A DNA stretch of 64,000 nt. It comes from Salmonella enterica subsp. enterica serovar Typhimurium str. LT2. Lineage in GTDB: Bacteria > Pseudomonadota > Gammaproteobacteria > Enterobacterales > Enterobacteriaceae. Numbering within the stretch: position 1 is the first letter of the stretch; each line of letters begins with the position of its first letter. The stretch is taken from NCBI RefSeq assembly GCF_000006945.2, contig NC_003197.2, forward strand, positions 2,356,001 through 2,420,000. Reading direction: 5' to 3'. This document shows, one piece after another, positions 52,075 through 61,380 of this stretch. Position numbers and translations under genes: made by a program. Under the pieces are notes generated by a model. The model was not told the origin of the DNA. It worked only from the letters and a program-made list of their open reading frames with translations, and did not search any database.

Positions 52075-52970
52075 CGAAAGTCGGTTTACGCATTGACGTT
52101 GATACCTTGCGAGGAACGCGTGAAGGTGTTCCCCGGCTGCTGGCGACATTGCATCGCCACGGCGTTCAGGCCAGCTTTTTCTTCAGCGTCGGGCCGGACA
52201 ATATGGGACGCCATCTTTGGCGTCTGATAAAACCGCGATTTTTATGGAAAATGCTACGTTCAAACGCCGCTTCGCTCTACGGCTGGGATATCCTGCTGGC
52301 CGGTACCGCCTGGCCGGGAAAAAATATCGGCAACGCTAATGCCGGGATTATTCGTGAAACGGCAACATACCATGAGACGGGACTACATGCCTGGGATCAC
52401 CATGCGTGGCAGACTCACAGCGGCCACTGGAGTATCCGCCAGCTTGAAGAAGATATTGCGCGCGGCATAACGGCGCTTGAGGCCATTATCGGAAAACCCG
52501 TCACCTGCTCAGCCGCGGCCGGCTGGCGAGCGGATGGGCGCGTTGTTCGTGCGAAGGAGTCGTTCAACCTGAGGTATAACAGCGATTGCCGTGGAACCAC
52601 CTTATTCCGTCCGCTACTGATGCCGGGCCAGACAGGGACGCCGCAAATCCCGGTCACCTTACCCACGTGGGATGAGGTTATCGGCCCCGCCGTTCAGGCG
52701 CAGTCGTTCAATACCTGGATTATTTCCCGTATGTTGCAGGACAAAGGCACGCCGGTATATACCATCCATGCGGAAGTAGAAGGTATTGTCCATCAGCCGC
52801 TGTTTGAAGATTTGCTCGTTCGTGCACGCGATGCGGGGATCACCTTTTGTCCTCTGGGCGAACTGCTGCCGGCATCGCCTGAGTCTCTGCCGTTGGGGCA
52901 AATTGTACGTGGACACATCCCTGGCCGTGAAGGTTGGCTGGGGTGTCAACAGGCAGCGAGCGCCTCATGA
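52071..52970 (+). CDS. arnD: ArnD (PmrJ), 4-deoxy-4-formamido-L-arabinose-phosphoundecaprenol deformylase
   Basis: ArnD removes the formyl group so that Ara4N can be flipped and transferred. The 299-residue protein is a NodB-type polysaccharide deacetylase: D-V-D-T-L near residue 8 provides the metal aspartate, and G-L-H-A-W-D-H-H-A-W provides the histidines. It overlaps arnA and arnT by 4 bases each (ATGA). Confidence 0.96.
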   Translation: MTKVGLRIDVDTLRGTREGVPRLLATLHRHGVQASFFFSVGPDNMGRHLWRLIKPRFLWKMLRSNAASLYGWDILLAGTAWPGKNIGNANAGIIRETATYHETGLHAWDHHAWQTHSGHWSIRQLEEDIARGITALEAIIGKPVTCSAAAGWRADGRVVRAKESFNLRYNSDCRGTTLFRPLLMPGQTGTPQIPVTLPTWDEVIGPAVQAQSFNTWIISRMLQDKGTPVYTIHAEVEGIVHQPLFEDLLVRARDAGITFCPLGELLPASPESLPLGQIVRGHIPGREGWLGCQQAASAS

Positions 52971-54613
52971 TGAAATCGATACGCTATTATCTGGCTTTCG
53001 CCGCGTTTATCGCGCTCTACTATGTTATTCCTGTCAACAGCCGCCTGCTCTGGCAGCCGGATGAAACGCGCTATGCCGAAATAAGTCGGGAGATGCTGGC
53101 GTCTGGCGACTGGATCGTGCCGCATTTTCTGGGATTACGTTATTTTGAAAAACCGATAGCCGGTTACTGGATAAACAGTCTGGGTCAGTGGCTTTTTGGC
53201 GCTACCAATTTTGGCGTGCGGGCTGGCGCTATTTTAACGACATTGCTGGCCGCAGCGCTGGTGGCATGGCTGACGTTCCGCTTATGGCGGGATAAACGTA
53301 CCGCGTTGCTCGCCTCCGTTATCTTTCTCTCCCTCTTTGCCGTTTACAGTATCGGGACGTATGCGGTACTCGACCCGATGATCGCCCTTTGGCTTACGGC
53401 CGGGATGTGTTGTTTCTGGCAGGGGATGCAGGCCACGACCCGAATGGGCAAGATTGGGATGTTTTTGCTACTGGGCGCAACCTGCGGTCTGGGTGTATTA
53501 ACTAAAGGCTTCCTCGCCCTGGCCGTACCTGTGGTGAGCGTGCTGCCGTGGGTCATTGTCCAGAAACGCTGGAAGGACTTTTTGCTTTACGGCTGGCTGG
53601 CGGTCTTGAGCTGCTTTGTGGTTGTCCTTCCCTGGGCGATCGCCATTGCGCGGCGCGAAGCCGATTTCTGGCATTACTTTTTCTGGGTGGAGCATATCCA
53701 GCGATTCGCCATGAGCGATGCCCAGCATAAGGCCCCTTTCTGGTACTATCTGCCGGTACTGCTCGCGGGAAGTTTACCGTGGCTGGGGTTACTGCCTGGC
53801 GCGCTTAAACTGGGCTGGCGCGAGCGAAACGGCGCATTCTATTTGCTCGGATGGACGATCATGCCGCTTCTCTTTTTCAGCATTGCGAAAGGGAAACTGC
53901 CCACCTATGTTCTTTCCTGTTTCGCACCGATAGCGATACTCATGGCGCGCTTCGTCCTGCATAACGTAAAAGAAGGCGTCGCCGCGCTACGTGTCAACGG
54001 CGGGATCAACCTGGTGTTCGGGTTAGTCGGGATCGTCGCAGCGTTTGTCGTCTCCTCATGGGGCCCGCTGAAATCGCCGGTGTGGACGCATATCGAAACC
54101 TATAAAGTTTTTTGCGTCTGGGGCGTCTTTACTGTTTGGGCGTTTGTGGGCTGGTATAGCCTCTGTCATAGCCAAAAATACCTATTACCCGCGTTTTGTC
54201 CGCTGGGACTGGCGCTGCTGTTCGGCTTTTCCATCCCCGACAGGGTGATGGAGTCCAAACAGCCACAGTTTTTTGTCGAAATGACCCAGGCGCCTTTGGC
54301 ATCAAGCCGCTATATTCTTGCCGACAACGTGGGCGTCGCCGCCGGGCTGGCCTGGAGTCTGAAACGAGACGATATTATGCTCTACGGACACGCGGGCGAA
54401 CTCAGGTATGGTCTTAGCTATCCTGATGTGCAGGATAAATTCGTTAAAGCCGACGATTTTAACGCCTGGCTCAACCAGCATCGTCAGGAGGGCATTATTA
54501 CGCTAGTACTTTCAATAGCCAAAGATGAAGACATCAGCGCTCTTTCCCTTCCCCCTGCGGACAATATTGATTATCAGGGGCGTCTGGTGTTAATTCAGTA
54601 TCGGCCTAAATGA
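52967..54613 (+). CDS. arnT: ArnT (PmrK), lipid A 4-amino-4-deoxy-L-arabinose transferase
   Basis: ArnT attaches Ara4N to lipid A phosphates on the periplasmic face, giving polymyxin resistance. The 548-residue GT-C protein has an N-terminal membrane helix, a first periplasmic loop with the catalytic acid motif P-D-E-T-R-Y-A-E, about a dozen further membrane segments, and a soluble C-terminal domain. The start is ATG 52967 (M-M-K-S-I), overlapping the arnD stop by 4 bases; ATG 52970 would remove one Met. Upstream in-frame ATG 52934 lies inside arnD and is not supported. Confidence 0.97.
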   Translation: MMKSIRYYLAFAAFIALYYVIPVNSRLLWQPDETRYAEISREMLASGDWIVPHFLGLRYFEKPIAGYWINSLGQWLFGATNFGVRAGAILTTLLAAALVAWLTFRLWRDKRTALLASVIFLSLFAVYSIGTYAVLDPMIALWLTAGMCCFWQGMQATTRMGKIGMFLLLGATCGLGVLTKGFLALAVPVVSVLPWVIVQKRWKDFLLYGWLAVLSCFVVVLPWAIAIARREADFWHYFFWVEHIQRFAMSDAQHKAPFWYYLPVLLAGSLPWLGLLPGALKLGWRERNGAFYLLGWTIMPLLFFSIAKGKLPTYVLSCFAPIAILMARFVLHNVKEGVAALRVNGGINLVFGLVGIVAAFVVSSWGPLKSPVWTHIETYKVFCVWGVFTVWAFVGWYSLCHSQKYLLPAFCPLGLALLFGFSIPDRVMESKQPQFFVEMTQAPLASSRYILADNVGVAAGLAWSLKRDDIMLYGHAGELRYGLSYPDVQDKFVKADDFNAWLNQHRQEGIITLVLSIAKDEDISALSLPPADNIDYQGRLVLIQYRPK

Positions 54614-54945
54614 TCGGCGTCGTTCTGGTGCTTGCCAGTCTGCTCAGCGTTGGCGGTCAGCTCTGCCAGAAGCAAGCGACACGGCCATTGACGGCGGGCG
54701 GACGCCGCCGTCACCTGATGCTGTGGCTGGGCCTGGCGCTGATATGCATGGGCGCAGCGATGGTGCTGTGGCTGCTGGTGCTACAAACCCTGCCGGTGGG
54801 AATTGCTTACCCGATGTTGAGTCTGAATTTTGTCTGGGTCACGCTGGCGGCCTGGAAAATCTGGCATGAACAGGTTCCGCCCCGCCACTGGTTGGGCGTC
54901 GCATTGATTATCAGCGGCATTATCATTCTGGGGAGTGCGGCATAA
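54610..54945 (+). CDS. arnE: ArnE (PmrL), small subunit of the Ara4N-undecaprenol flippase
   Basis: This 111-residue protein has four hydrophobic segments and belongs to the small multidrug resistance/EamA-like fold. With ArnF it moves undecaprenyl-phosphate-Ara4N across the inner membrane. It overlaps the arnT stop by 4 bases and shares one base with the arnF start. Confidence 0.95.
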
Positions 54946-55322
54946 TGGGCGTAATGTGGGGACTGATAAGCGTTGCGATTGCCTCCCTCGCCCAGTTGAG
55001 TTTAGGATTCGCCATGATGCGACTGCCATCGATAGCGCATCCACTGGCGTTTATTTCCGGGCTGGGCGCATTTAATGCCGCGACCCTGGCGCTATTCGCC
55101 GGTTTGGCGGGGTATCTGGTTTCCGTCTTCTGCTGGCAGAAAACATTACACACGCTCGCGCTCAGCAAAGCCTATGCGCTACTGAGTCTCAGCTATGTGC
55201 TTGTCTGGGTAGCCTCAATGCTGTTACCCGGTTTGCAAGGCGCTTTCAGCCTAAAAGCGATGCTCGGCGTATTGTGTATTATGGCGGGGGTAATGCTGAT
55301 TTTTCTGCCCGCCAGATCATGA
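54945..55322 (+). CDS. arnF: ArnF (PmrM), small subunit of the Ara4N-undecaprenol flippase
   Basis: This 125-residue protein has four hydrophobic segments and is the partner of ArnE. It begins at the last base of the arnE stop (TAATG), so both are made in coupled fashion. Its 3' end overlaps the 3' end of convergent pmrD by 6 bases. Confidence 0.95.
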
Positions 55323-55574
55323 TGGCTTGCGCGTCAACCGCTGCCATTCGTCGCAGGAATAACAGCGTGCATCAACGATTTTTAAGGTCTGGTGTTTTTC
55401 CCGATTAATACAATACTGCGCATCCTGTAAAGGCGACAGGATATCGCCGGGACTCAGTAATATCATGGAATTCGCCTCGGCGATCATTTTTAGCGAACCG
55501 CCGCTATCGCACAGCACCAGAACATGGCACGCCCTCTTTTTGACATAATGCGATTTCTTAACCAACCATTCCAT
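55317..55574 (-). CDS. pmrD: PmrD, connector between PhoP/PhoQ and PmrA/PmrB
   Basis: PmrD protects phospho-PmrA from dephosphorylation, allowing PhoP (low Mg2+) to turn on the arn operon. The 85-residue soluble protein begins M-E-W-L-V-K-K and ends R-L-T-R-K-P-S. It is transcribed against arnF with a 6-base overlap of the coding ends. A possible PhoP-box half (TGTTTA at 55630-55625 on the minus strand) lies about 50 bases before its start; the second half is poor. Confidence 0.95.
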
Positions 55575-55671
55575 AGCGCCCCCGTTTCACGCTGATTGTT
55601 CATAACACGTTACACATCAACGGATAAACAAAACGGCAATAGCGATGGAATGGTTGTATATTAACCTAACA

Positions 55672-57039
55672 TTAATTTTTACAGTTCTCACACACCCACT
55701 GCTGGAGCGCACGGCGAGATATTTTAATCCCTCCGTTTTTCAGTTCTGACGGCATCGTCAACCAGCGAACCGGCTGTTGAAAACGCGCCAGCTTATCACG
55801 AACCCATTCAGCGAGGTTCACGTCTCCGGCCTGCGATGCATACTCCACAACCGCAACGGGACGATGACCAAACTCTTTATCTTCTACCGGCACGACGAAG
55901 GCTTGTTGCACCAGCGGATGCGCATTAATAACGCGTTCGACTTCCTCCGGCTGAATGCCTTCGCCGCCGCTAAAGAACAGGTTGTCCAGCCGCCCGGCGA
56001 TGGTTAGCCTGCCGTGGTTCAGCTCGCCGCGATCGCGCGTGGCAAACCAGCCTTCGTCATTAACCAGCGGGATCAGTTTGCCATCACGCCAGTAACCTTC
56101 CGCCATACTGGCGGCGCGCAGCCAGACTTCATTATCGACGATTCTGATCTCTCTGCCGGGAAGCGGCGCGCCAACATCATCCGAACCATCGGCCTCTTTG
56201 GCGCATACCGTAGACGCGAACTCCGTGAGCCCATACCCGCACCAGCAGCGAATCCCTTGTTTGCTGGCCTGGTCGGTGAGTTCAACCGGAATCACCGCGC
56301 CGCCGAGCAAAACGGCTTTCAGCGTCACCGCCGCCCGATTCGCCAGCAGCCGCCACAGCTGCGTCGGCACCAGCGAAGCATGAGTACACCCTGCCAGCAT
56401 CTGCTCCAGCGGTTGCTTATCGCGTACCGTCATGCGCGCCCCGGCGAAGAGCCAACGCCACATAATACCCTGCCCGGATACATGAAACAGCGGCAGCGAT
56501 AGCAGCCAGTCATCCTGAGGGCCAAACGGCATTAGCGAAAGCACCCCCTGCGCGCTGGCAAGATGCGCCTGGCACGTATGTACAGCCGCTTTTGGCAATC
56601 CTGTGGAACCCGATGTCAGCGTCATGGAAACCAGACGCTGCGGTTGCCAGGCCACAGCATACGCCGCTGTACTCTTTTGTATCTGCAACGCGGTTAATCC
56701 AGAAAACGCATTTTCGCCTTCCAGTGTCAGCGCAAAACGCAGCGTTAACTTCGGCACCAGCGCCTCCAGCAATGTCTGGGGCAACTGCGGGTTGACGGGC
56801 AGAACCCGCGCGCCGCACTGCATCAGCGCAAGCCATGCCAACAGAGTGCGCGGCTGATTCCCGGCGCGCAGCAGGACACCATCGCCCTCGCGTACGCCCT
56901 GCGCGGCAAACCCGCCCGCCAGCACATCAATACGCTCACAGAGGGCGCGCCAGCTTAGCACTTCATCGTTCAGGCGCAGAGCGGGCGCCTGACTGCGAAC
57001 CTGACGCCAGTGGCGCCACGGCCAATCCGTGAATGTCAT
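55672..57039 (-). CDS. menE: MenE, o-succinylbenzoate-CoA ligase
   Basis: MenE adenylates and thioesterifies o-succinylbenzoate in menaquinone synthesis. The 455-residue ANL-family protein shows the AMP-binding loop T-S-G-S-T-G-L-P-K near residue 148, the Y-G-L-T-E motif near 278, and the C-terminal hinge G-R-L-D-N-L-F-F-S-G-G-E near 360. Its start overlaps the menC stop by 4 bases. It is last in menFDHBCE. Confidence 0.97.
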   Translation of the reverse strand: MTFTDWPWRHWRQVRSQAPALRLNDEVLSWRALCERIDVLAGGFAAQGVREGDGVLLRAGNQPRTLLAWLALMQCGARVLPVNPQLPQTLLEALVPKLTLRFALTLEGENAFSGLTALQIQKSTAAYAVAWQPQRLVSMTLTSGSTGLPKAAVHTCQAHLASAQGVLSLMPFGPQDDWLLSLPLFHVSGQGIMWRWLFAGARMTVRDKQPLEQMLAGCTHASLVPTQLWRLLANRAAVTLKAVLLGGAVIPVELTDQASKQGIRCWCGYGLTEFASTVCAKEADGSDDVGAPLPGREIRIVDNEVWLRAASMAEGYWRDGKLIPLVNDEGWFATRDRGELNHGRLTIAGRLDNLFFSGGEGIQPEEVERVINAHPLVQQAFVVPVEDKEFGHRPVAVVEYASQAGDVNLAEWVRDKLARFQQPVRWLTMPSELKNGGIKISRRALQQWVCENCKN

Positions 57040-57998
57040 AACAGTCGTTCCAGCTCCTCACGCTTCAGACAAGGCAACGCGCTACCGGGCCAGGGGCGAA
57101 TCTGTTGCGCCTGCATCAGATGCAAGGTATCCAGTCCAGGCAGCGTTCCCGGCGTCAACCAGGCGGCAATCCGCGCCAGTTGCGTCAGGCCGAGGCTGGA
57201 CTCGATCGAAGAGCTGATGACCGCCGTCAGTCCCAACGCATGGGCGGCAGCGACTTGCTCACGCACTTTATCAAGCGATCCGGTCAGCGTAGGTTTGATA
57301 ACCACAGCCCTGACGCCCTCTTCGGCTTCAAAGGTGAAATCCGCTTCGCGCAGACTTTCGTCCCAGGCAATCGCGATGCCGGTTTCACGGGCAAAGGCGC
57401 GGGAATCATCCCGCGTCTTACACGGTTCTTCGAGAAAGGCGATACGAGCGCGGTAATCCGGATTAACATACTTTGCAAACTGTTGGGCTTTTAGCGGCGT
57501 CCAGGCGCGATTCGCATCCAGACGCAGATGCAGATCCGGGATCGCCTCCAGCAGCAAATTAACCACCATGCCGTCGCGTACCGCTTCATAAAGACCCACT
57601 TTGACCTTAGCGATTTTCTCGCCGGGCATATCGGCAAGCCGCAGCACCAAATCGTCAGGATCGCCAGTGCATAACGGCGCGGCGCGATAGTCCGCCGCCT
57701 CCGGCAAGACGCCAGTCAGTTCCGCCAGCGCGCAGCTTGCGCCAAACGCGACCGAAGGCATCTCGGGTAATCCCTCGCTCCCCTGAAGCCAGTCGTTCAC
57801 CCATGTTAGTAGCGCCGTCTGCGCCTCTTCCCACGTTTCCTGACTGAAGCCCGGCAGCGGAGAGATCTCTCCCCATCCCTCACGCTCGCCGTCACGCAGA
57901 CAAACATACAGCCCGTCGCGAGTTTTTAACCGCCTGTCGCGCAGAACCACCCCCGCGTCCATGGGGATCTGCCAGCGGTATACCTGCGCGCTACGCAT
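57036..57998 (-). CDS. menC: MenC, o-succinylbenzoate synthase
   Basis: MenC dehydrates SHCHC to o-succinylbenzoate. This 320-residue enolase-superfamily enzyme has K-V-K-V-G (catalytic Lys), L-R-L-D-A-N-R-A-W, L-E-E-P and A-W-D-E-S (metal ligands), and V-I-K-P-T (second Lys). It shares one base with the menB stop and overlaps menE by 4 bases, consistent with strict co-translation. Confidence 0.97.
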   Translation of the reverse strand: MRSAQVYRWQIPMDAGVVLRDRRLKTRDGLYVCLRDGEREGWGEISPLPGFSQETWEEAQTALLTWVNDWLQGSEGLPEMPSVAFGASCALAELTGVLPEAADYRAAPLCTGDPDDLVLRLADMPGEKIAKVKVGLYEAVRDGMVVNLLLEAIPDLHLRLDANRAWTPLKAQQFAKYVNPDYRARIAFLEEPCKTRDDSRAFARETGIAIAWDESLREADFTFEAEEGVRAVVIKPTLTGSLDKVREQVAAAHALGLTAVISSSIESSLGLTQLARIAAWLTPGTLPGLDTLHLMQAQQIRPWPGSALPCLKREELERLL

Positions 57999-58855
57999 TA
58001 TGGGTTCCGTTTGAATTTGCTGAAGTCAGGCTGACGCTTCTGGTTAAAGGCGTTACGGCCTTCCTGCCCTTCTTCCGTCATGTAGAACAGCATGGTAGCG
58101 TTGCCCGCCAGCTCCTGCAGCCCGGCCTGACCGTCACAATCGGCATTCAGCGCCGCTTTCAGGCAACGCAGCGCCATCGGACTGTTTTGCAACATTTCGC
58201 GGCACCAGCGCACGGTCTCTTTTTCCAGATCCGCCAGCGGAACGACGGTGTTAACCAGCCCCATGTCCAGCGCCTGTTGCGCATCGTACTGGCGGCACAG
58301 GAACCAGATTTCACGCGCTTTCTTCTGACCAACGATACGCGCCATATACGAAGCGCCCCAGCCGCCGTCAAAGGAGCCAACTTTCGGACCAGTCTGGCCG
58401 AAGATGGCGTTTTCCGCCGCGATGGTCAGGTCACACATCATGTGCAGCACATGACCACCGCCGATGGAATATCCCGCGACCATCGCGACAACCGGTTTTG
58501 GACAGGTGCGAATCTGGCGCTGGAAATCCAGCACGTTCAGGTGATGCACGCCGGAGTCATCCTGATAACCGCCGTAATCGCCGCGCACCTTCTGGTCGCC
58601 GCCCGCGCAAAACGCTTTATCGCCTTCGCCGGTCAGAATAATCACACCCACGTTGTCGTCGTAACGGGCATCCGCCAGCGCCTGAATCATCTCTTTGACG
58701 GTCAACGGACGAAATGCATTGCGCACCTGCGGACGATTAATGGTGATTTTTGCAATACCGTCGGTGGATTTTTCATAACGAATGTCGGTGTAACCCTCCG
58801 AGCAGTCGTGCCATTCTACCGGTGCGTAAAGCATTGTTTCATCAGGATAGATCAT
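57998..58855 (-). CDS. menB: MenB, 1,4-dihydroxy-2-naphthoyl-CoA synthase
   Basis: MenB closes the naphthoate ring from o-succinylbenzoyl-CoA. The 285-residue crotonase-fold protein has the oxyanion-hole pattern (F-C-A-G-G-D-Q-K-V and Y-S-I-G-G-G-H), and the MenB loop G-P-K-V-G-S-F-D-G-G-W-G. It lies 14 bases downstream of menH. Confidence 0.98.
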   Translation of the reverse strand: MIYPDETMLYAPVEWHDCSEGYTDIRYEKSTDGIAKITINRPQVRNAFRPLTVKEMIQALADARYDDNVGVIILTGEGDKAFCAGGDQKVRGDYGGYQDDSGVHHLNVLDFQRQIRTCPKPVVAMVAGYSIGGGHVLHMMCDLTIAAENAIFGQTGPKVGSFDGGWGASYMARIVGQKKAREIWFLCRQYDAQQALDMGLVNTVVPLADLEKETVRWCREMLQNSPMALRCLKAALNADCDGQAGLQELAGNATMLFYMTEEGQEGRNAFNQKRQPDFSKFKRNP

Positions 58856-58869
58856 AGTGTGTCCTTTAG

Positions 58870-59628
58870 TCAGAGACGCAGAATCTGAGCCAGACTGTCT
58901 ACCACGCCAGCGGGGTTTTCCCGATGCGCGTTGTGTCCGGCGTTACGAATGACATGGCATGTCGCCGCCACTTCCTGCGCCAGGGCGCGGAATTTGCTGT
59001 CGCGTTCGCCACATAAATAATAAAACGGAAATGCCAGCGCGTTGAGCGCCTCGCGTAAATCCGGCTGGACGGCAAGCGATGTCGCCTCCAGCATCGCAGC
59101 CAGCGTTTCGCCGTTATTCTGGCTACGCAGCGCCGTTAGCGCCTGTCTTTGCTGCGCCGTCAGCGAGGCGAACACCGGCTGCTGATACCAGTCGTGAAAA
59201 ACCTCAGTCAATGGTTCATGACGAAAACGCTCTGCCCAGCGCCCGTCGGACAATCGTCTTTCAGCGCGCGCCTGTTCATTTTGCAGCCCCGGATGACCGC
59301 CTTCAACCACCAGGCCGCACAGGCCGGGTATTCCCTGGCAGGCTGCCATCATCGCCACCCGGCCGCCAAGAGAGTATCCCACCAACCAAAACTTTAGTAT
59401 GTTGTAACTAATTAACGTAGCGCGCAGCAATCTGATGACATCGGCAAATCCGTCGACCGGAATAGCCGCAGATCCGCCATGTCCCGGTAAGTCAATATAG
59501 AGCCGCGAACAGCCGTGAAACTGTTCGCCAACCGGCTGCCATTCGTGGCAATCGCCAGAAAAACCGTGCAGGAAAACCAGCGAGGGCGTCCCAGGCTGTC
59601 CGGGCATGTGCTGCGCGTGCAACATCAT
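58870..59628 (-). CDS. menH: MenH, SHCHC synthase (alpha/beta hydrolase)
   Basis: MenH removes pyruvate from SEPHCHC to form SHCHC. The 252-residue hydrolase has H-G-F-S-G near residue 21, nucleophile elbow G-Y-S-L-G-G near 86, and the catalytic His in G-H-N-A-H-R-E. Its start overlaps the menD stop by 4 bases. Confidence 0.96.
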   Translation of the reverse strand: MMLHAQHMPGQPGTPSLVFLHGFSGDCHEWQPVGEQFHGCSRLYIDLPGHGGSAAIPVDGFADVIRLLRATLISYNILKFWLVGYSLGGRVAMMAACQGIPGLCGLVVEGGHPGLQNEQARAERRLSDGRWAERFRHEPLTEVFHDWYQQPVFASLTAQQRQALTALRSQNNGETLAAMLEATSLAVQPDLREALNALAFPFYYLCGERDSKFRALAQEVAATCHVIRNAGHNAHRENPAGVVDSLAQILRL

Positions 59629-61295
59629 AGATGGCTTACCTGAGCCAAAAGTTGCTGCAACGTCTGCGCGCCGTCCGTATCGTTTACCACCAGCTCAATC
59701 ACCGTTGTCGCCGGGGTTCGCCACGCGCCAGCCAGCGCAGACTCCAGTTCTTCCCAGTTTTCCGGGCGATGATAGCGCAGGTTAAACATGGCGGCCGCAT
59801 GGTCAAAATGGACGTTTTGCGGCATCAAATAAAAGCGCTCACGTTTGCTTTGCGGCGTCGGCAGCAGGGAGAAGATTTGCCCGCCGTTATTGTTGACCAC
59901 AATCAACACAAACGGCGCGGATACCTGACGTAGTAACGCCAGCGCGTTAAGATCGTACAGCGCGGATAAATCGCCGACGATAGCCAGCGTCGATTTAGCG
60001 CTGGCGCGCTGCACGCCCGCCGCCGTGGAAAGCAGGCCGTCAATGCCGCTCGCCCCGCGATTGCTGTATACCGGATAGCCAGCCGGCAACTGTGACAGCG
60101 CGTCGATCAGACGCACCACCAGACTATTGCCCACGAACAATTGCCCCTGCTCCGGCAGATAGTCGCGGATACGGTGCGCCAGCTGCGCTTCGCCAAAGGT
60201 GTCTCGCTGCGCGACCACCCGTTGCCACGCCAGTTCCGCCAGACGCGGGATCTCTACACACCACGGTTTACGTTTTTCCGCCGGATGCAGTTCCAGCCAA
60301 TCGGCGATTTTCGCTACCAGTCTGCGTCCACGATGGTGCGCCGGGTCCAGACGACCTTCAATATTGTCGATTACCCAGTACTCTTCCGGCTCGCAGGTTG
60401 CCTGCCATTGCAGTAAGCGTTTTCCGGTAAGGCTACTGCCAAGCTGGACGACAATCTGCGCCTGCTGCAGTTCGGTCACCGCTTTGGCGTTGCCGAGCCA
60501 CAGGTCGGCGCACGGCAGCGGCTGCCCGGTTTGCGACAATACGTCGCCAATTAATGGCCATCCCAGAGTTTGCGCCCACTGCGCCACTTTTTTGCCTTCT
60601 TCCGCGCTCATACGCCCGGCGACGACAACGCCGCGTTTTTGTCGCCAGAAGAACCAGTCGCGCTGTTTGTCGCTTTCCAGTCGACGCGCTTCGCGCAGCC
60701 AGGGTTTTTCATCCTGCCACCAGTCGCCGAGACGCTGCTGCCAGACCAGACCGGTATCATTCATATCGCCATACAGCGGTTCGGCAAAAGGACAGTTAAT
60801 GTGCAGCGCGCCCGCATGAAGCATGGCGAGCGCATTGTCGATGGTCGACACCAGCCAGCGCGCCGGAATATCCTGCGTGGGACGCGGCAACGACAAAGTT
60901 TGGGAGGGGTGCGAGGCAAACATCCCCGCCTGACGGATCGCCTGGTTGGCGCCGCAGTCAATCAGCTCTGGCGGGCGATCGGCGGTAAGTAAAATGAGCT
61001 TCTCGCCCGTCAGCCCCGCCTCAATCAACGCCGGATAGAGGTTCGCCACGGCGGTACCTGAAGTGACAATAACGGCAACCGGCTGTTGGCTGACTTTCGC
61101 CAGCCCTAACGCCAGATGACCAAGCCCACGCTCATCAAAGTGCGTATGGTGAATAAAAGCAGGATTCTCTGCCGCCGCCAACGTGAGCGGCGTGGAACGG
61201 GAACCAGGGGCGATACAAACATGCCTGACGCCATGACGGGTTAAGGCTTCCAGGATGACCGCCGCCCAGCGCCGGTTAAATGCACTTACTGACAT
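59625..61295 (-). CDS. menD: MenD, SEPHCHC synthase (thiamine diphosphate enzyme)
   Basis: MenD adds the succinyl-semialdehyde unit from 2-oxoglutarate to isochorismate. The 556-residue ThDP enzyme has A-P-G-S-R-S-T-P-L near residue 32, T-S-G-T-A-V-A-N (N-domain), and the ThDP-Mg motif G-D-L-S-A-L-Y-D-L-N-A-L near 440. Start ATG 61295 (M-S-V-S-A-F-N-R-R-W) matches E. coli; ATG 61313 would add six residues. It follows menF after 85 bases. Confidence 0.98.
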   Translation of the reverse strand: MSVSAFNRRWAAVILEALTRHGVRHVCIAPGSRSTPLTLAAAENPAFIHHTHFDERGLGHLALGLAKVSQQPVAVIVTSGTAVANLYPALIEAGLTGEKLILLTADRPPELIDCGANQAIRQAGMFASHPSQTLSLPRPTQDIPARWLVSTIDNALAMLHAGALHINCPFAEPLYGDMNDTGLVWQQRLGDWWQDEKPWLREARRLESDKQRDWFFWRQKRGVVVAGRMSAEEGKKVAQWAQTLGWPLIGDVLSQTGQPLPCADLWLGNAKAVTELQQAQIVVQLGSSLTGKRLLQWQATCEPEEYWVIDNIEGRLDPAHHRGRRLVAKIADWLELHPAEKRKPWCVEIPRLAELAWQRVVAQRDTFGEAQLAHRIRDYLPEQGQLFVGNSLVVRLIDALSQLPAGYPVYSNRGASGIDGLLSTAAGVQRASAKSTLAIVGDLSALYDLNALALLRQVSAPFVLIVVNNNGGQIFSLLPTPQSKRERFYLMPQNVHFDHAAAMFNLRYHRPENWEELESALAGAWRTPATTVIELVVNDTDGAQTLQQLLAQVSHL

Positions 61296-61380
61296 GAGTT
61301 TGTCCGGTATCAATCATTGGGACTAAGTATAAAGAGCTGCAAAAATGGATTATTGATATGGGTCGGGAATATGTGACTCA

